Assembly (NCBI GenBank): GCA_002716065.1
Contig: PAZE01000052.1
Location: forward strand, 1 to 35,025
Direction: 5' to 3'
DNA length: 35,025 nucleotides
Source: Crocinitomicaceae bacterium
Lineage (GTDB): Bacteria; Bacteroidota; Bacteroidia; Flavobacteriales_D; Parvicellaceae
Shown: positions 32,166-35,025 of the stretch, piece after piece
Numbering within the stretch: position 1 is the stretch's first letter
How the letters are laid out: each line of letters begins with the position of its first letter
Made by a program: the position numbers and the translations under genes
Notes under the pieces: model-generated
The model's input: only the letters and a program-made list of their open reading frames with translations
Told to the model about the DNA's origin: nothing
Databases searched by the model: none

Positions 32166-32816
32166 ATGGCTCACCTAATTGCTCCTTCATTATTGGCTTC
32201 AGACTTTGCTAATCTTCAACAAGAATGTGAAATGCTTAACAATAGTGAGGCAGATTGGTTTCATTTAGATGTTATGGATGGGCTTTTTGTTCCTAATATT
32301 TCTTTTGGTATTCCTGTTATTAAAGCCATTAACAAGCATACCTTAAAGCCATTAGATGTTCATTTGATGATTGAAAAACCAGAAAGATACATTTCTGAAT
32401 TTAAGGATGCTGGTGCAAATATTTTAACGGTTCATTACGAAGCTTCTACCCATTTACATAGAACTCTTCAGGCTATTAAGGCAGAAGGGATGAAAGCTGG
32501 TGTTGCGCTTAATCCGCACACTAGTGTAGATTTATTAATGCCTGTAATTGAAGAGGTAGATTTAGTTTGCTTAATGTCTGTTAATCCTGGTTTTGGAGGG
32601 CAGAAGTTTATCGAAGGTACTTACAGAAAAGTATCAAAGCTTAAAGAGTTAATTACAAAAGCTAATGTTTCTACCAAAATTGAAATTGATGGTGGAGTGA
32701 CATCCGCTAATGCAAAGGATTTAATTGAATGTGGTGCGGATGTTTTAGTTGCTGGTAGCTTTGTTTTTAAATCAGATAATCCTGCAGGTACTATTTCAGA
32801 ATTAAAAAATAGTTAA
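32166..32816 (+). CDS. rpe: Ribulose-phosphate 3-epimerase
   Basis: 216 aa TIM barrel. It interconverts ribulose 5-phosphate and xylulose 5-phosphate in the pentose phosphate pathway. Landmarks: LIAPSLLASDFANL at the start; WFHLDVMDGLFVPNISFG (metal-binding His and catalytic Asp); LDVHLMIEKPERYI; VNPGFGGQKF, the phosphate loop; and IEIDGGV with the second catalytic Asp. Start is the ATG at 32166. The gene begins just after the rpoD terminator, so some transcription may come by readthrough. It ends one base before the convergent dehydrogenase gene. Confidence 0.97.
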   Translation: MAHLIAPSLLASDFANLQQECEMLNNSEADWFHLDVMDGLFVPNISFGIPVIKAINKHTLKPLDVHLMIEKPERYISEFKDAGANILTVHYEASTHLHRTLQAIKAEGMKAGVALNPHTSVDLLMPVIEEVDLVCLMSVNPGFGGQKFIEGTYRKVSKLKELITKANVSTKIEIDGGVTSANAKDLIECGADVLVAGSFVFKSDNPAGTISELKNS

Positions 32817-32817
32817 C

Positions 32818-34023
32818 CTATCCGTTAACGTAATCTTGTAGGTAAGAAAAATAGGAGGTAAGCTTTCCATTCTTTGTTTGAGATGCTCTATCAATAATAT
32901 GTTGAGGGTCATTACCTCTTAATGGGTTAAGTACGTGTTCTATGAACATCTCGCCAAAATCTACTGAAGCGTCTTTTGGAAGCTCGCAAGGTAAGTTGTC
33001 TACTGCCATTACTCCAATGCTGTTTTTAGCATAAAAATCATCTTCTTTCTCTGTAGAAGGGTTATATCCATACAATGGATCTGCAATGGTCGATGGCCGA
33101 ATTGTGCTTGCTACAGCGCAGTCAATATCGCAAGATACATCTGCAACAACAGATATTTTCCATTCGTTATTTTTGGCATCTTCCCTTGAAAAAATAAAAG
33201 GTGCCCTGCTATCCCAGTAATGACAGGCAATGTACATGTCTGCAACCTTTGCGTATTTTAGAAAATCAGACTCGTAGTCTTTAGGGTCGTTAAAAAATTC
33301 TTTTTTGTTAAAGTTAGCACCATCTTTTCTTTTGTTGTAATCACCAACTTTAAGTTGAGTAAATACTGGATGATCATAATTATTCGATAAAAATTCTTCA
33401 GGGCTAACCTGTTTCATTCCCATTTTATGGATGATTTCTAGGGCTCCTCCACCAACTCTTCCACTTCCAGTTAGTACCAACTTAAAATTTGATGGAAGCT
33501 TAATGTTTTGTAGCTGATCTTCCATTTCGGTTCTGTCCTCGCAAGAATTAGCTCTTTTAAGAGAGTATAAGCCATGTTTAAGGCCGTAAGCAAGAAATCC
33601 ATTGTAGCAGCCTACAATTCCCGCATATCTACCAAATGCGATTAATCGCTGGCCTTTTTCATTGGTAATTACTTCCCAGTCAATTAGCTGGATGTTTTTT
33701 TCAAGAATAGCTCTGAGTAAATCTCTGTTGTAGGGTTGTTCTTTAAACGTGTGTGAGAAAAAAAGGTATTTTTTTCCTGAAATAAGCTCGTTTATAGGTA
33801 CTTCTTTTACACCAATTAGTACATCACAGTCTTGTACAGAATCTACAACTGGAACTCCAAGTGCTTGATATTGCTCATCTTTAAATTTTCTGATTTCGCT
33901 TTTTTGAACAGCTATTTCTACATCTTGGTAGTTGTCCATTATAAATCTACATTGCTCTGGAGTTAGTGCAACTCTTTTATCTGGTGGGGTTTTCCCTTCA
34001 CGAATAATTCCAAGCTTAAGCAT
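32818..34023 (-). CDS. Saccharopine dehydrogenase (LYS1)-like NAD(P) oxidoreductase
   Basis: 401 aa. The N-terminal half resembles the alanine dehydrogenase/transhydrogenase N-domain: KLGIIREGKTPPDKRVALTP, IGVKEVP, and FFSHTFKEQPYNRDLL, where His and Lys fit the LYS1 active site. The IDWEVITNEKGQRLIAFGRY-AGIVG stretch is close to the fungal LYS1 signature. LVLTGSGRVGGGALEIIHKMG is the dinucleotide-binding turn. Later motifs are CHYWDSRAPFIFS and VVADVSCDIDCAVASTIRPS. The family forms or splits saccharopine, but many bacterial relatives have unknown substrates, and no other lysine gene is near. Start is the ATG at 34023, behind a close TAnnTTTG box. Confidence 0.82.
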   Translation of the reverse strand: MLKLGIIREGKTPPDKRVALTPEQCRFIMDNYQDVEIAVQKSEIRKFKDEQYQALGVPVVDSVQDCDVLIGVKEVPINELISGKKYLFFSHTFKEQPYNRDLLRAILEKNIQLIDWEVITNEKGQRLIAFGRYAGIVGCYNGFLAYGLKHGLYSLKRANSCEDRTEMEDQLQNIKLPSNFKLVLTGSGRVGGGALEIIHKMGMKQVSPEEFLSNNYDHPVFTQLKVGDYNKRKDGANFNKKEFFNDPKDYESDFLKYAKVADMYIACHYWDSRAPFIFSREDAKNNEWKISVVADVSCDIDCAVASTIRPSTIADPLYGYNPSTEKEDDFYAKNSIGVMAVDNLPCELPKDASVDFGEMFIEHVLNPLRGNDPQHIIDRASQTKNGKLTSYFSYLQDYVNG

Positions 34024-34039
34024 AAAAACTAAATTTTCG

Positions 34040-34047
34040 CAAATATA
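34040..34047 (-). promoter_or_regulatory. Predicted -7 box of the LYS1-like gene
   Basis: Minus strand reads TATATTTG, an exact TAnnTTTG, 16 bases before the ATG at 34023, giving a leader of only about 10-12 nt. Confidence 0.6.
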
Positions 34048-34081
34048 ACTTTAAACAGTAAAATATCATCTAACGATTTAG

Positions 34082-34089
34082 TAACTTTG
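34082..34089 (+). promoter_or_regulatory. Predicted -7 box of ssrA
   Basis: TAACTTTG (TAnnTTTG), 13 bases before the mature tmRNA 5' end at 34103, as expected for a short precursor trimmed by RNase P. Confidence 0.6.
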
Positions 34090-34102
34090 TTTTTTCTTGT
34101 TT

Positions 34103-34499
34103 GGGGCCGATTTTGGATTTGACAGCAAGAGAAATTGTTATGTAAGCATGCCGAGTATTGTGAATGATCTCGTAAAAAACAATTCTCAAGTCTATAAACG
34201 ACAACAACAACTACGCGCTTGCAGCTTAATCACTAGGTGATTACGCCTAATCCCGCTGATAAGATCGGCCGGACAAGCTGCCCAGCTAGGGTTACCCGTT
34301 TAGCGGCCTTAGTAATTGGGTATCGTTGGTCTAAACTAAGTGATGTAAGGTCTTGATGCATCAACGAAAATTTAAAAGACTAAGTGGTAAGTGGGGTGTT
34401 TGTGCTCAGCTTACTATCGAAAATCAATTGCAAAATAAGCATGTAGAAAGCCTAATGGTTCCTTGTTTGGACGAGGGTTCGAAACCCTCCGGCTCCACC
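34103..34499 (+). ncRNA. ssrA: Transfer-messenger RNA (tmRNA)
   Basis: About 397 nt. The 5' end, GGGGCCGATTTTGGATTTGAC, is the tmRNA acceptor and D-like arm. GCATGCCGAG and CTCGTAAAAA mark pseudoknot 1. The tag frame reads AAC-GAC-AAC-AAC-AAC-TAC-GCG-CTT-GCA-GCT-TAA, giving NDNNNYALAA, with the C-terminal YALAA degron read by ClpXP. No Ala or Gly resume codon lies in that frame just upstream, so the first tag residue is uncertain (Ile from ATA or Asn are candidates). The 3' end has the T-arm GAGGGTTCGAAACCCTC and acceptor strand CGGCTCC. The discriminator A (34497) and CC are encoded, but the final A is not. tmRNA with SmpB frees stalled ribosomes. The 3' end is abutted by a recombinase gene. 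Confidence 0.96.
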
Positions 34500-34545
34500 T
34501 TGTGGGACAGTTTCAATTTTTTCGAAAACTGTCCCTTATTTTTTT
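34424..34545. mobile_element. Probable island boundary (attachment region) at the ssrA 3' end
   Basis: The recombinase gene enters from the right and ends across the ssrA terminator and 3' end. ssrA itself is intact. This is the standard geometry of an integrated element whose integrase gene lies beside the att site. The crossover core is not defined: no duplicate of the ssrA 3' end lies in the window, as expected if the other boundary is to the right. Confidence 0.55.
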
Positions 34546-35025
34546 CTTCTAAGTTCTTGTCTATCTGTAAGATATATCTAAGTGCATCGTTGATTCTTGG
34601 TGTTCGACATTTTTTTCCGTCAAATTGTAGTTTTTCTGGAAAAATCGAACTTATAATTTCCTGTTTTTGAGCTACAGTTGATTTATCATACAGTCTTTTA
34701 ATGATAGTTAACTCATCAAATCCCATTTTAAGCCAGTTCTTGAATTCTGCATCTTTAATATCACTTTCTCCAATTTTTAATTCAAGCTTTTGTTTTGTTT
34801 CTGAGTATCGAATCATTGTATTTTCATAATTATCATATTCAATCTTTCCATCTACAAGCAAATCCTGAAGTTTAGATATTCTATCCTTAATTTTTTTTAA
34901 TTCAATCTTTGATTTATTTAGATTTTTCTTATCATCTTTTTCTGTTGTATTTAAAATAGATTTTACAAATTCTGTGTAAAGTGTTTTGGTTGGTTTAGTG
35001 AATTTAAAATCATTTAGTATTTCAT
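34424..35025 (-). CDS. Serine recombinase (integrase) C-terminal part, 5' truncated by window end
   Basis: The frame is open from 35023 down to the TGA at 34424-34426, about 199 codons; the start and catalytic domain lie beyond the window. The first ~75 residues form a charged coiled coil (DDKKNLNKSKIELKKIKDRI, LQDLLVDGKIEYDNYENTM), as in the zinc-ribbon/coiled-coil region of large serine recombinases. GFDELTIIKRLYDKSTVAQK, then IISSIFPEKLQFDGKKCRTP and RINDALRYIL, match the usual end of Bacteroidota recombinase-family proteins. The last ~35 residues (SHKVEPEGFEPSSKQGTIRL...) are antisense ssrA terminator and T-arm, so this tail was probably created by insertion next to ssrA. The catalytic Ser is not visible, so the class rests on the C-terminal pattern. 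Confidence 0.75.
   Translation of the reverse strand, partial: EILNDFKFTKPTKTLYTEFVKSILNTTEKDDKKNLNKSKIELKKIKDRISKLQDLLVDGKIEYDNYENTMIRYSETKQKLELKIGESDIKDAEFKNWLKMGFDELTIIKRLYDKSTVAQKQEIISSIFPEKLQFDGKKCRTPRINDALRYILQIDKNLEEKNKGQFSKKLKLSHKVEPEGFEPSSKQGTIRLSTCLFCN
34504..34545 (+). terminator. Intrinsic terminator of ssrA
   Basis: Stem GGGACAGTTT / AAACTGTCCC (10 perfect pairs; 34504-34513 with 34526-34535), loop of about 12 bases, then a T-rich run. It starts 5 bases after the tmRNA 3' end and lies inside the antisense recombinase reading frame. Confidence 0.88.

Noticed and set aside
34424-34540. The VEPEGFEPSS tail as a protein motif
   Set aside because: It is the translated antisense of the ssrA terminator and T-arm, a known artefact pattern beside tRNA-like genes, not a domain.
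34353-34670. Plus-strand 105-aa ORF over the ssrA 3' end
   Set aside because: It reads through the tmRNA tRNA-like domain and the terminator; it is a by-product of RNA gene sequence.

Overview
The window is a piece of an AT-rich Bacteroidota chromosome, most likely a marine member of the Flavobacteriales. The evidence is consistent: two type IX secretion (T9SS) sorting domains; a TonB-dependent receptor with an N-terminal CarboxypepD_reg-like domain; a short (288 aa) primary sigma factor; lipoproteins with short lipoboxes; hardly any Shine-Dalgarno sequences; and many TAnnTTTG boxes, the Bacteroidota -7 promoter element, a few dozen bases upstream of start codons. Most of the window is core genome.

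Layout. 1-3033 is the 3' part of a large secreted adhesin-like protein with tandem ~71-aa repeats. 3041-5977 holds an exported protein of unknown function, a ferredoxin and a LuxC-type acyl-CoA reductase transcribed divergently from one compact promoter region, and a phosphoribosyltransferase. 6010-9767 is a three-gene outer-membrane operon: a CarboxypepD_reg protein, a TonB receptor and a cysteine-rich lipoprotein. 9865-13212 holds a T9SS type A cargo protein, a ZIP metal transporter, a methyltransferase and a lipoprotein. 13270-17477 carries siaB-siaC, then cmk, truA and an ABC exporter. 17472-20546 is uvrA with a small lipoprotein gene. 20787-21632 is an ECF-type sigma factor and a 55-aa ORF, both with hairpins around their start codons. 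21666-25934 holds a 3-hydroxyacyl-CoA dehydrogenase, a polyprenyl-phosphate sugar transferase with a lipoprotein gene, and a Gfo/Idh/MocA oxidoreductase. 26076-28440 is pcm and two outer-membrane proteins. 28576-32816 is the housekeeping run rpsO, pnp, rpoD and rpe, with strong intrinsic terminators. 32818-34023 is a saccharopine dehydrogenase-like enzyme. 34103-34499 is the tmRNA gene ssrA.

The right edge is accessory DNA. A minus-strand ORF entering from beyond the window is the C-terminal part of a serine recombinase, and it runs antisense through the ssrA terminator into the ssrA 3' end. This looks like one boundary of an integrated island whose body lies to the right. No rRNA, tRNA (apart from the tmRNA tRNA-like domain), CRISPR array or insertion sequence is visible, and no stretch over 300 bases lacks a gene.
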